Below, one piece after another: positions 10,340-19,939 of a DNA stretch of 64,000 bases; the first letter of the stretch is position 1; the number at the start of each line of letters is the position of its first letter. The notes under the pieces were generated by a model that was not told where the DNA came from, searched no databases, and saw nothing but the letters and a program-made list of their open reading frames with translations. The position numbers and the translations under genes are program-made. The stretch comes from Odontocerum albicorne (Eukaryota > Arthropoda > Insecta > Trichoptera > Odontoceridae), in assembly GCA_949825065.1 (NCBI GenBank), contig OX463846.1, forward strand, positions 6,467,366-6,531,365, written 5' to 3'.

Positions 10340-11725
10340 AATCAACATAATTGCACTCGTGAAAATAGCATTAACTGATTACATAGAAGTTAGATATCTA
10401 AAATTAATTTCACTATATTGCAGTTTATTCATTTCATAATTTAACTTTCTCTCAATGTGAAAGTTCCTGAATTTTCGTTTGTGATGGAAGTTAGTTCCCT
10501 TAACAGAGAATATAATAGAATTTACGTGGAAAACACCAAAGCTACAAACGATACGTTAGTTATCCTTTTGAAAATAATATTCACAGAGTTACGGACTCCA
10601 CGTCAAAAGACCGGTTACCTTTATTTACTTGTTAACTGCTTTATTTCATTTGACCATTGCATGGGCGATAATAAGAGGTTTCTGGGAAATAAAAAAAAAC
10701 AAAGTGAATAGAAAAGGGTGCTTTTAAAGAAGCTTTTGATAGCTAGAAACAAATCCTAGGTGTAATGTCAAAAGTTTCTAAGTACTAAGAACTTGTTATA
10801 GCGATATCGTAGAAACAAAATTTCATACGTGTATTTCTAACTCGTATAAAAACTTTTATTAACATAGTTAGTGAGTTCATAAAATTAAGTTGGTTTTGCT
10901 TGTATGGATATCACAAAAATTGAAGTGTGATTGCATTAGAATTAATTTGTGTGATGTCCTTAAACATATCCAAACTGGTGTTAGACATATTTAAGAGCGT
11001 GACCGGGAGACAACATCGCATTCAGTCTTATTAATTTATATATTTATTTTATAAAACTAACATAGACAGATTAAAAACCCATTTACATACAAAACTTAAA
11101 GATAATCATATAAAGTACTTGGAAATAAAAATGTATAAATAAAAAATAATTATACAGTTGAAATAACTAACTCCCAATCCTAAGAATGCTCAAAATACTT
11201 TCTTGAAAAAACAAATCTGAAATATTGAAAATGTCAATATTCGAGGCCGGATTAAAAAAGAACAGCACGAGAAATAAAGGAAAACCATTTGACAAGTTCT
11301 ACTTACTGTCAACTTTATTAATTGAACCTTCAGGCTTCAGAGCCACTTGATTAGTGACGGAACTTTCAGTTCGCCATCGCACTTGTTAGCAATACTGCAG
11401 CGTGAGAAGATGAAACAACCCTCACACATGTCTAACATATGTGAGTTACCCACACAAACTTTATTTATGAAACTGAGACCTTTTTCTTTGTTTTTTTTTG
11501 GCCCAAGTCTTGTGTCTTATCGTTGTCGTTGTGGACTTCGTAGTCAAAGATCTCCTCACCAGTTTAAAGTCAATTCAGTTGGAAAGCGAAGTTCTGCCGT
11601 GGAGTTTCTTTATTTTTTTCACATATTTGAGTGAGTGAGACGTTAACTGAGTCATACCAACAACACAATGACAGTTTTAATTGTATAAGGGTCATCGCCT
11701 TAAACTGTTTTTTTACCGTAAGGTT
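10340..11725. other. A+T-rich stretch without a recognised gene
   Basis: I see no supported gene. Open frames at 10457-10711 and 11347-11634 lack recognisable domains. A slightly more G+C-rich piece at 11340-11640 has no homology that I recognise; on the minus strand it contains an open run with acidic residues. Confidence 0.4.
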
Positions 11726-11726
11726 A

Positions 11727-12256
11727 GCATATCCCTGGATAAGTAAAGAACCTTATGCTAGGAAAAAAGTTGGACTACTGCAGAGGGCTTCACACATCAC
11801 ATCCTTGGATAAGTAAAGATCCCAATGCTAGGAAAAATGTTGGACTACTGCAGTGGACTTCACACATCACATCCTTGGATAAGTAAAGATCGCAACGCTA
11901 GGAATAATGCTGGACTACTGCAGTGGACTTCACACATCACATCCTTGGATAAGTAAAGATCCCAATGCTAGAAAAAATGTTGGACTACTGCAGTGGACTT
12001 CACACATCACATACTTGGATAAGTAAAGATCCCAATGCTAGGAAAAATGTTGGACTACTGCAGTGGACTTCACACATCACATCCTTGGATAAGTAAAGAT
12101 CACAATGCTAGGAAAAATGTTGGACTACACACATCACATCCTTGGATAAGTAAAGATCCCAATGCTAGGAAAAATGTTGGACTACTGCAGTGGACTTCAT
12201 ATATCACATCCTTGGATAAGTAAAGAATCTAGTGTTAGGAAAAATGTTGGACTACG
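11727..12256. repeat. 70-bp minisatellite, about 7.5 units
   Basis: Units start with ATCCTTGGATAAGTAAAGAT at 11731, 11801, 11871, 11941, 12011, 12081, 12138 and 12208. The unit starting at 12081 is 57 bp because a 13-bp block around TGCAGTGGACTTC is missing; the last unit is partial. Copies differ by few substitutions, so the array is young. Each unit carries CTGCAG except the short one. ORFs at 11631-11816 and 12035-12223 cross the array and are not genes. Confidence 0.95.
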
Positions 12257-12259
12257 GTA

Positions 12260-13260
12260 ACATAATTTAGATAATACAATACAAAGTTTAATGAACCTTT
12301 TTTTGTATTTTGCTTTAACAATGAAGATACATTATTACATTATAATTGTCCCTTAATGGAATTCATTGTGGAGTACAGTGGTACATAATTATACTCGTAT
12401 ATCAGTGAGGTAGATGTTTATTTGAAGGATTCATTTAAGTTTTTTACTTGAAGATATTTTTTTATAAAAATTTCTAAAATAGGGCGACCAATTATTAATT
12501 TCCATCAAAGTGTGTAAATGCAATCAACGTGTTAAATTGTATTCTCTACCGTTACAAATTTAGGAAACGTAGAAATATTTTATATTAAATTTCTTAAATA
12601 TTACAAAATTATTTGTAGGTATATTTTATGTACGAGTATTTTATTTTAAATTTGAACCACGTTTAATCCAGTTACACAAATAAGGCAAGGTGTCAAAAAA
12701 AATCAAAGATAAAAAGAATATAAACAGGAACAATATCACTAATGTTTCCCTCTGAATTGTTTCAGGTTTTTGTTACTGAGCTTATTCCTTCATGAATCCA
12801 TCAGGATAAGGGAGGCCTATTTATTATTGAAAAATTTGTTCAACAAGCCTATTCCGTGTACGACTTTTGACGGTTTTAAAGGATCCATTTGTAAATACAT
12901 AAAACTAGTTAATCTTAATCGATGGATTAAACAATCAAAGATCTTATTGTTAACTTTTTATTTTATTAAAATGTTTGTACCCCGAAATAATTTCTCAAAA
13001 TATTAATACGAAATTCATTATTATTTGTTATATTTTTATTCATATATAATCTAAATAATTTTATAATATTTTATTTATTTGTAGCCAAATAGAAATATTT
13101 TCTTTATTTTAAAAAATTCCAAATTTGCCATTGTTACGAGGTTACGAGGAATATTAAAATAAAAATAAACATAGTCAATTGGGTACTAAAACATATATAA
13201 TAAAATCAGTTAGTATTAAAAATCTAAAAGATTATTGTCTACTACAATATTTTTGTTCAA
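12260..13260. other. A+T-rich stretch without a recognised gene
   Basis: No coding or repeat structure seen except two TACTCGTA/TACGAGTA octamers at 12392 and 12631. Confidence 0.5.
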
Positions 13261-13269
13261 AATTTAATG

Positions 13270-13547
13270 TAGGGGAGTGAAACGTAGACGTGGAAGAATA
13301 ATTAAAGAAGCCAAATAAATTGTGCACAAATGCATGCACTGAAAATACGAGTAGTACACGGTTAACAATGTTTGAAATGATAAGAAATGATTGTGGACTT
13401 AAATCAGATATATTAAGTTAGATGAAGAAAAACATTGTGAGATGGGTATGTATAACGAATTGATATGTAGAAACGAATTAATGAAGAACTTACATAACAA
13501 ATGTGAGTGAAAGGCATGGTAAAAGAAGATCAAGAAAGGGTACAGTT
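13270..13547 (+). pseudogene. Non-LTR retrotransposon remnant next to its own satellite
   Basis: The plus strand reads KKNIVRWV near 13427, then TNVSERHGKRRSRKG near 13498-13542, the C-terminal signature of the RWFGHVERM-type LINE proteins. The frame is broken. Immediately downstream the expected terminal segment (GATCAAGTGAATGAT...) occurs not once but about seven times. Confidence 0.6.
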
Positions 13548-14390
13548 GGATCAAGTGAATGATATTGGGAAAGAAATGTAAAAAGTCAGATAAATCGTTG
13601 TTTGAGAATGTGTGTAAGATATGTGTGTCACGATAGAAAAGTCTGGTCCTACGTCTTGATATATTTTGGATCAAGTGAATGATATTTTAAAAGAATAAAA
13701 TGTAAAAAGTCAGAGAAATCGTTGTTTGAGAATGTGTGCAAAATATGTGTCACGATAGAAAATTCTGGTCCTATATCTTGATATATTTTGGATCAAGTGA
13801 ATGTCATTTTGAAAGAATGAAATGTAAAAAAGTCAGATAAACTGTTGTTTGAGAATGTGTGTGTAACGATAGAAAATTGTGGTCCTATGTTTTGATATAT
13901 TTTGGATCAAAAAATTGATATTTTGAAAGAATGAAATGTTGAAAGTCAGAGAAATCGTTATTTGAGAATGTGTGCAAAATATGTGTCACGATAGAAAATT
14001 CTGATCTTATATCTTGATATATTTTGGATCAAGTGAATGTCATTTTGAAAGAATGAAATGTAAAAAGTCAGATATCCTGTTGTTTGAGAATATGTGTGTA
14101 ACGATAGAAAATTCTGGTCCTAGGTTTTGATATATTTTGGATCAAGAAATTGATATTTTGAAAGAATGAAACGTTAAAAGTCGGAAAAATCGTTGTTTGA
14201 GAATGTGTGCAAAATATATATTTCACGATAGAAAAGTGTGCTCCTATATCTTGATATATTTTGGATCAAGTGAATGATATTTTGAAAGAATGAAATGGTA
14301 AAAGTCAGAGAAATCGTTGTTTAAGAATTTGTACAAAACATGTGCTTCACGACAAAAAATACTAGCCCTGTGTCTTGGTATATTTTAAAA
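13548..14390. repeat. ~120-bp satellite, seven units alternating long and short
   Basis: GGATCAA landmarks lie at about 13548, 13668, 13790, 13904, 14026, 14139 and 14263, giving spacings of 120, 122, 114, 122, 113 and 124. Short units lack an ~8-base piece around CAAAATATGTGTCA. The alternation implies that a dimer of about 236 bp was the later unit of amplification. The unit corresponds to the last codons and tail of the LINE remnant directly upstream. Confidence 0.9.
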
Positions 14391-14924
14391 CACAATATTA
14401 AAAAAAAAACAATTTATTCGGATAAACAAAACGAATGTGTTTTACCTCAGACGTGTGAAATAGCAAATAAACTACTTGCTTATGTCGATTTCATTCAATT
14501 TTCTGATTCCGCCACTGATTACCATCAAATATCCGGCGTTGGAAGGTGACCTGAGTGGTGTGTGCACAGGAAATGTATCATTTAACAGTCCACTGGCTGC
14601 AGCTGGGAGTGGGGACTGGAATGGCTGAAGGCGCCACTTTAAATCCTAAATATTTCTCAGATCAAATAAATAAGAAGACGATAGTAAATAAATATAAATC
14701 TTGTATTACGGCAATGGAAAAAATACATTTGACTGAATCGATTAAGTTTCATTAAAATTGTTTCATCAGTGATATAAATGGTATTACAATTCGTAGTATG
14801 CAGTACATCTTGGTGCGTTTTTTGTCATGTAGTAATCTCAACCAGCCAAAACTATATAAAGTAAGTCTACAAATGAAAACCAGAATAATAATAAAAATAA
14901 TAAAAAAAAAACAATAATTTTTGT

Positions 14925-15053
14925 ATAGGCAATCCATCTAAATTAGGTTGATTTGTACCACCAAATGCAAGTCATTATGGAACTATATGAGTTGATAATA
15001 ATGAAACGATTTTTTTTTTGAAAAAAAATACCAATTCTAGACCATTTCAAGTT
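14925..15053 (-). repeat. LINE 3' UTR holding the single-copy ancestor of the 40-bp satellite
   Basis: Downstream of the stop codon at 15054 the minus strand reads GGTCTAGAATTGG, a T/A run, CATATAGTTCCATAATGACT, a block ending GGTACAAATCAACC and GGATTGCC. The same blocks in the same order bracket the satellite at 32865-33665. Here the CATATAGTTCCATA.TGAC unit occurs once. An A/T-rich tail with AATAATAATAAAAATAAT follows at about 14884-14910. Confidence 0.8.
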
Positions 15054-15395
15054 TCAGGTGAATAAGCTTAAAAAATAAACAATCGATCTATAAGTGGAAA
15101 AGTTCCAGGAAGAAAGAAGAAACGCAACATTCATTAGACGCGGCAAAGATACGTCCTTTAGTAAATCAAATCTGTCTCGCAAAGGACAACTGAAAAATAC
15201 ATAGTCTATAATTTCATCATCCAGCCCACACTCACTACCGGGATTCTCCTCAATACCCATTCTGTAAAGGTGACTAGCCACCACGCAGTGGCCCGTCCGC
15301 AAACGACACATGACAGAAACTTCCATCTTGTTCATTCTTATTATATTAAACCATGATTTCAAAGGGATAAATTGTTGGATTGATTTAAATAACAT
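15054..15395 (-). pseudogene. LINE ORF2 C-terminus with zinc-knuckle-like motif
   Basis: This 113-codon frame is open on the minus strand. Residues 28-50 read VMCRLRTGHCVVASHLYRMG; the RLRTGH block followed by spaced cysteines (..GSECG..DE..DYVFFSCP) is the C-terminal Cys-rich domain found after the RNase H region in I/R1/jockey-type non-LTR retrotransposons. The annotated methionine is probably not a true start, because the copy is 5'-truncated and the upstream part of ORF2 is missing. The histidine that usually precedes the last cysteine block (E..DH.L) is tyrosine here. It is adjacent to its own 3' UTR. Confidence 0.7.
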
Positions 15396-15419
15396 TGCAC
15401 TATTATTGATAAATAAAAA

Positions 15420-15480
15420 TATAACAGTTTAGTGTAAGAATAGGGAGGTGTTGTCTGCGGCCTTTAGATTAGGTACTATA
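15420..15480 (+). repeat. Partial copy of the GCGGCC/CGTCTTCCC family
   Basis: The segment reads GTGTAAGAATAGGGAGGTGT, CTGCGGCCTTTAGATTAGGT, matching the first 60 bases of 37660-37795. The distal half is absent. Confidence 0.6.
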
Positions 15481-15511
15481 GAAATAGAACGGTTTTCGCA
15501 AGAAAAAATCT

Positions 15512-15580
15512 GATACCAATAAGAATCGAACCCGCAACCCCCGCGTTCCAAACCGGAGTCTTAGCTACTGACCATGAAGG
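15512..15580 (-). mobile_element. tRNA-derived SINE head
   Basis: The minus strand reads CATGGTCAGTAGCTAAGACT, CCGGTTTGGAACGC and GTTGCGGGTTCGATTCTTAT; the B-box GGTTCGATTCT is at 15522-15532. The A-box region GTCAGTAGCTAAG is recognisable. Confidence 0.65.
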
Positions 15581-15997
15581 TTTTCTTTATTTGACGAGTT
15601 GCTTCGTCAATCAGTTCTGAGAGACCGAAAAAATCCATCACATCCTTCAAGTTTTTGGAGATAATAGTTGCTGAATTTGGGAGTTGGTGTTTAAGTCACC
15701 TAGCAAGAAGAAATAATCACATTATAGTAACAATTAGGAAACTTGTTATATATGGGTGTTACAGTTTGGACTGCTATATGTGTATTGTGCCGATTATTCA
15801 CGTTTAAATATACCCAGAAATACTCGATATCAGAATCGTTTGATGGAAGTAAAATTATGACTTTAATGTAATTATTATTATGAAATAGAAATCAACCCTA
15901 CCTTCCTTTTTGCGTCTAATTGTTTGGAAGAGGAAGTCACTATTAAAAAATAAGTTGTATCGGACTCTGAGAAAAGAAAATTCTCGTTCAGAAAAAG

Positions 15998-16182
15998 GAT
16001 ATCCACATCTTCGTGGAAGAGTACAATATCCGTAATTTTGTAGGCGAGTCTAATATCCGTAACTTCGTAGAAGAGTGCCATTTCCGCGACTTTGAAGTCG
16101 AATCCACTATTCGTTACTTCGTGGGAGAGTACAATATCCGTAATTTTGTGGGAGAGTACAATATCCACAACTTCGTGAAAGT
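15998..16182. repeat. 30-bp minisatellite, six units
   Basis: The unit is about GAGTACAATATCCGTAATTT plus ten bases, repeated six times with substitutions but without length change. On the minus strand this gives a 10-residue repeat (for example ITDIVLSHEV) in the ORF at 15878-16168. The ORF is probably a by-product of a unit length divisible by three. Confidence 0.85.
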
Positions 16183-16510
16183 GTCACAATAACTATTGTT
16201 TAGTACACAACTTCATGTCAAACAATAAACTCGTAATAAAGCGATAAATGTCTTTTTTGGAAAGGTTATCAATCGGTCGAAATCTAACATCAAATCTTCA
16301 AGTTTATATCAGTATCCCTCAAACCGAAATTAAATAATACAGTACAAAGTTTTTGCAATAAATTAAAACGTAAAATACGAATATTACACTACAAACTTTA
16401 ATGTCTTTTTATTAATAATAATAAAAATGTATTATTTAGTGATGTTAAATGAATCGATTTCCCACAACAACGTTGAATACATACAAACCTATACAAAGAG
16501 TGGATGATAA

Positions 16511-17074
16511 TGTTATGGCCTTTTTGCAACGAAAACACTTTTAGAATTTCAACTGTGTAATTTTATTTGTATAATCGTTGAATTACATTGAAGTATAACA
16601 TTAACAGTATTATAGAAGTAATAATAACGATGATGTTAACATCGTAGTGGCTTTAAGAATAATGATTGCTGCCTCTGATATGACGTCCTATTTAAAGCAA
16701 AGATAACTATACGCACGACTCTTAGATAGATTAAGAGGGAATTTGTCGGGTATGTTATCGTTGCCCTTAAGGTCAAATCGATATCAGGCGATTTATTTGG
16801 AATGTATCGTTCGCTGTTTACTTCCATTTAGTGATATGAAATTTTTATTGAATTTGGATAGTAAGCAGCTCGTGATAATTCAGACAGATGATAAATTTAA
16901 ACATAATACATTGAGTTAAGTTTGACATGTCATAACACTAATATTTATTGGATGTAGAGAACATGATATGGTTAACATTGATAAGTTTAACATTGGTTTG
17001 CATGATTACTTAATATTTATTGGATGTGGATAACAGAGTATATGATAAGATAACATTGGTAGGGATACATTACA
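16511..17074. mobile_element. Solo LTR (copy 2)
   Basis: It begins TGTTATGGCCTTTTTGCAAC and ends GGGATACATTACA. The 4-bp sequence ATAA occurs immediately before (16507-16510) and after (17075-17078). TG...CA termini with a 4-bp target duplication are typical of Ty3/gypsy-type LTR retrotransposons. Its sequence aligns along most of its length with 44181-44789. No gag/pol region is nearby, so it is a solo LTR left by recombination. The 63-aa ORF at 16636-16827 is not a gene. Confidence 0.85.
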
Positions 17075-17084
17075 ATAATATTGA

Positions 17085-17985
17085 AATTTATATACGAGTA
17101 TATCAAGTTTTTCAAACACTGAAGACATCATAAATATATTTTTAGTTGTTAATAAGTCATTGCTACACGGAAATTGAATCGTTAGGTTATATGAACTATT
17201 TTTTTGTGTATCTTTTATGAAGATGTAACAGCATTTGTACATGAACACTAATCCATTTTCGGGTATCATCAAAACATCTTATCAATTAAGCCACGAAGGT
17301 TACATACGGTTCAATTCTCTTTTACTTAAACGAAGTTTATTATTTTTCATTTCATGATGAATTGGTATGTTCAGACAATTTACATTAACAAATCTCATTA
17401 CTTTGATTTAACTATCACTGTCAGCTGGCCCGTGTCTTGAACAATCTGTTTATTTATTTTGACTTTAAACTATTCAAAAATAATCACGTTCCGTTCATAA
17501 ATCATTGATCCAGCCATGTGCTGTTTATTTTACATTTAATCGATTTGTTTTTACAGTATACCGTTAGTTAGTTTGTTATTTGGCGTTTATTGCCGATTTT
17601 ACAACTGCCTTCAAGGCATTTCTGTTATACAATACTTTAACTCAAACTAAAATAGAGTTTTTGGCATAGTTTAAAGAAAGTGTAGGAGGTAGCTATTTGT
17701 ATCACGTTTTATTATTTTATAATCCATTAAGCTTTTTTTTTTATAAGCAATCCTCAGTATCTAATCTTCACAAAAGATGAAGGATAATAAAATGAAGCTT
17801 ATATTTAACTGGGATTTATAAATATGCATCTTTAGATAATGTTTGGTATGTACGAAATAACTCTTTCCATTTATTTGGTACCCGTTTACATATGATTTGG
17901 CGATGCGGATATATTAAAGGGCAAAATAGGGAGACAACATTTTCTCTGGTCTACTGAAGTAGTTTAGAACAATTGAATTAGGTAT
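17085..17985. other. A+T-rich stretch without a recognised gene
   Basis: No supported gene or repeat. One TACGAGTA octamer at 17093. Confidence 0.5.
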
Positions 17986-17990
17986 GTATT

Positions 17991-18156
17991 GTACCCGGCG
18001 GAAAGTAATACACATCGGGCTTAAGAAACAAACTATCGCTTTGTAGAGCGTCGTCTCTGTCGCACGAACTATTAGCGCACCGTGCGACAGAGACGACGCT
18101 ATACAAAACGACAGTTTCTTTCTTAAGCCCGATGTATATTACTTACCGCCGGGTAC
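17991..18156. mobile_element. 166-bp near-perfect palindromic MITE
   Basis: The left arm starts GTACCCGGCGGAAAGTAATA and the reverse complement of the right arm starts GTACCCGGCGGTAAGTAATA. Both continue through ATCGGGCTTAAGAAA and GCGTCGTCTCTGTCGCAC with few mismatches, giving arms of about 75 bases around a short loop near CGAACTATTAGCG. It is much richer in G+C than its surroundings. A target duplication cannot be separated from the palindromic GTAC ends. Confidence 0.85.
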
Positions 18157-18554
18157 TTATAACTCGCTGTTTGATATCGCACGTTAAGACAATTTTACCT
18201 ATTGTGAACAGGTAACAATATTCGCACACGTCTAGCCTACGAATGTTGTTGTCAAATTCACTTTTTTTAGTTAGACTGGGAAGCTTTTTTATTTTAATTC
18301 GGATACCATTGGTAATCGAATCCGTAATTCCTGGGAGAAAGTCAAGAATTTTACCATCTAAGTCACTGGCTGCAAAATTAAGTATAATTGATTATTGGGA
18401 TGCTCGTAGGTTGCATTTATTTTGGAGCTTACGCAGAATTTCTAGTTCGAGGTTAAGTCAAAATTTATTTATGTATATGATCACTTTACACATATAACAT
18501 ACTACGCTACTTTTGAATCCGAATGTGTTACATTACATATTTAGAATTTTTTAT

Positions 18555-18668
18555 AAGATCGTCTTCCCGTGGTAAGTTTTCTGCGATTTTCTTAACTAAG
18601 ATAATAAACGAATGCGTATGTAAAAAGTACCTAATCTTATGGCCGCAGCCACTACATTCCTTCATTTA
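18555..18668 (-). repeat. Copy of the GCGGCC/CGTCTTCCC family
   Basis: The minus strand reads GTAGTGGCTGCGGCCATAAG, ATTAGGTACTTT, then AAGAAAATCGCAGAAAACTT and ACCACGGGAAGACG, matching 37660-37795 over its full length. Confidence 0.7.
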
Positions 18669-18674
18669 ATTTAA

Positions 18675-19255
18675 CCATTCCTTCCCTGGGATGTGTAACT
18701 AGCACACATTGCTTCTAAAAACTTTAATATCTCTATAAATATAATAAAAACTGGGCTTAGATTTTAGGCATTCCTCCGTAATACATTAACGCATTGAATG
18801 AAAAAATAATATGAATATAAATTAGCACTTATCGGCCACATCAGAGATATTTTGTGAAAATCAAACGTCTGCCAGTGTGTGACGTAAGTATATTTATTCT
18901 AAAAAACTTCTATGGGTGAGGAAGCGATGCTATTCACGTCTCACTCTCACTCTACTTCGGCATATGGGAACGCAAGAAATATAATCTCAGTTCGCTCGCT
19001 TCAGTTGCTCTAGGACATCCATTTGAGGTGGTCTCTTCACCCGTTTTGTGAACGTCAGCGATATTTTTTTCATGTTTTCAGCAATAAGATTTCAATTATT
19101 ATCACTTTTGACTTCAAATTGAATTTATTTAAGCGATTGGTTATGAATATTCTTATATTTCCGATTTTAAATCGCTCATTTTTACATGTGTATTGATGTG
19201 TATTAAATACACAGCACCGGAACGCGCGGATTTTTTTAACACAGGAAGGGAAAAG
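18675..19255. mobile_element. piggyBac-type MITE (copy 1)
   Basis: TTAA flanks both ends (18671-18674 and 19256-19259). The left end reads CCATTCCTTCCCTGGGATGT and the reverse complement of the right end CTTTTCCCTTCCTGTGTT, a short imperfect inverted repeat. The interior aligns nearly end to end with 63382-63987 (shared blocks include ACACATTGCTTCTAAAAACT and CCGTTTTGTGAACGTCAGC). No transposase frame is present, so it is non-autonomous. The TTAA target fits piggyBac, which usually begins with CCC or CCT. Confidence 0.85.
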
Positions 19256-19261
19256 TTAACA

Positions 19262-19620
19262 ATGAGACTCAATACATGTATGTATCACGTGAGTCGAACC
19301 CCGCATCCTTCATCATTCCAGAGATACCAAAAATACATCACACAATGTCCTGCACATTATTACCAAAACATATCACACTCAAGAGTTTAAATAACCTTTG
19401 CTACAAGTAATTTTTCCAGCAAGCCTAAACTAACAACCACGCTCCTCTCCACTGCCTGAATTTTTGGCCCTTTTTGACTTTGTTGAATTCGGCACTCTAT
19501 TGTGTTTCATGGGAGCCAAATAGGCACGTTGCACTTGGGCAAAATATGTTCTAGCTCTAGGGATGGGGAACATTTGACCAGTTGCCATGATGTTCTGTGA
19601 CTGCTGAGTTTGCATTTTCT
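19262..19620 (-). pseudogene. LINE C-terminus and 3' UTR fragment (L2/CR1-like)
   Basis: The minus-strand frame 19430-19615 reads MFPIPRARTYFAQVQRAYLA followed by PMKHNRVPNSTKSKR, resembling the end of CR1/L2-type reverse transcriptase proteins (a VPRARTxYAQ-like block before APxxYNxLP). The same sequence is at 38440-38560. The 3' UTR continues to about 19262, where the TTAA of the adjacent MITE lies. Stops show that it is dead. Confidence 0.6.
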
Positions 19621-19689
19621 CTTTTTCTTGATGTTAGTGCCAGATAATGGATTTGAAGCGTGAGTTGGCTATGTTAAGAACCCAAAACT

Positions 19690-19935
19690 CACTGAAAAGT
19701 TCCGCTGCGGGATTATTTGTAGGATTAACAAACTTATGATGTCTATGTTTCGAAAACGCTACAGCTCTGGTCTTCATGTCATGTTTGAAATCAACTTTGT
19801 ATTAAAAACAAGCCCTAAAGATGAAAACTGTAACGTTTTCGAAACGTTGACATATTATCCAAACCACGCGGTATAATATTCCGAAATACCTTATATAACT
19901 GATACGAAGAAGGGCGAAAGTCTCAAAACATTTTT
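19690..19935. mobile_element. Foldback element with the GAAGATGA...TCGAAACG core
   Basis: The left half contains TGTTTCGAAAACGCTACAGC, CTGGTCTTCATG; the right half contains the inverse CTAAAGATGAAAACTGTAAC and GTTTTCGAAACGTTGACA. The right flank (CCAAACCACGCGGTATAATA, TTATATAACTGATACGA) also occurs in the element at 32430-32755. Confidence 0.65.
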
Positions 19936-19939
19936 TTCT

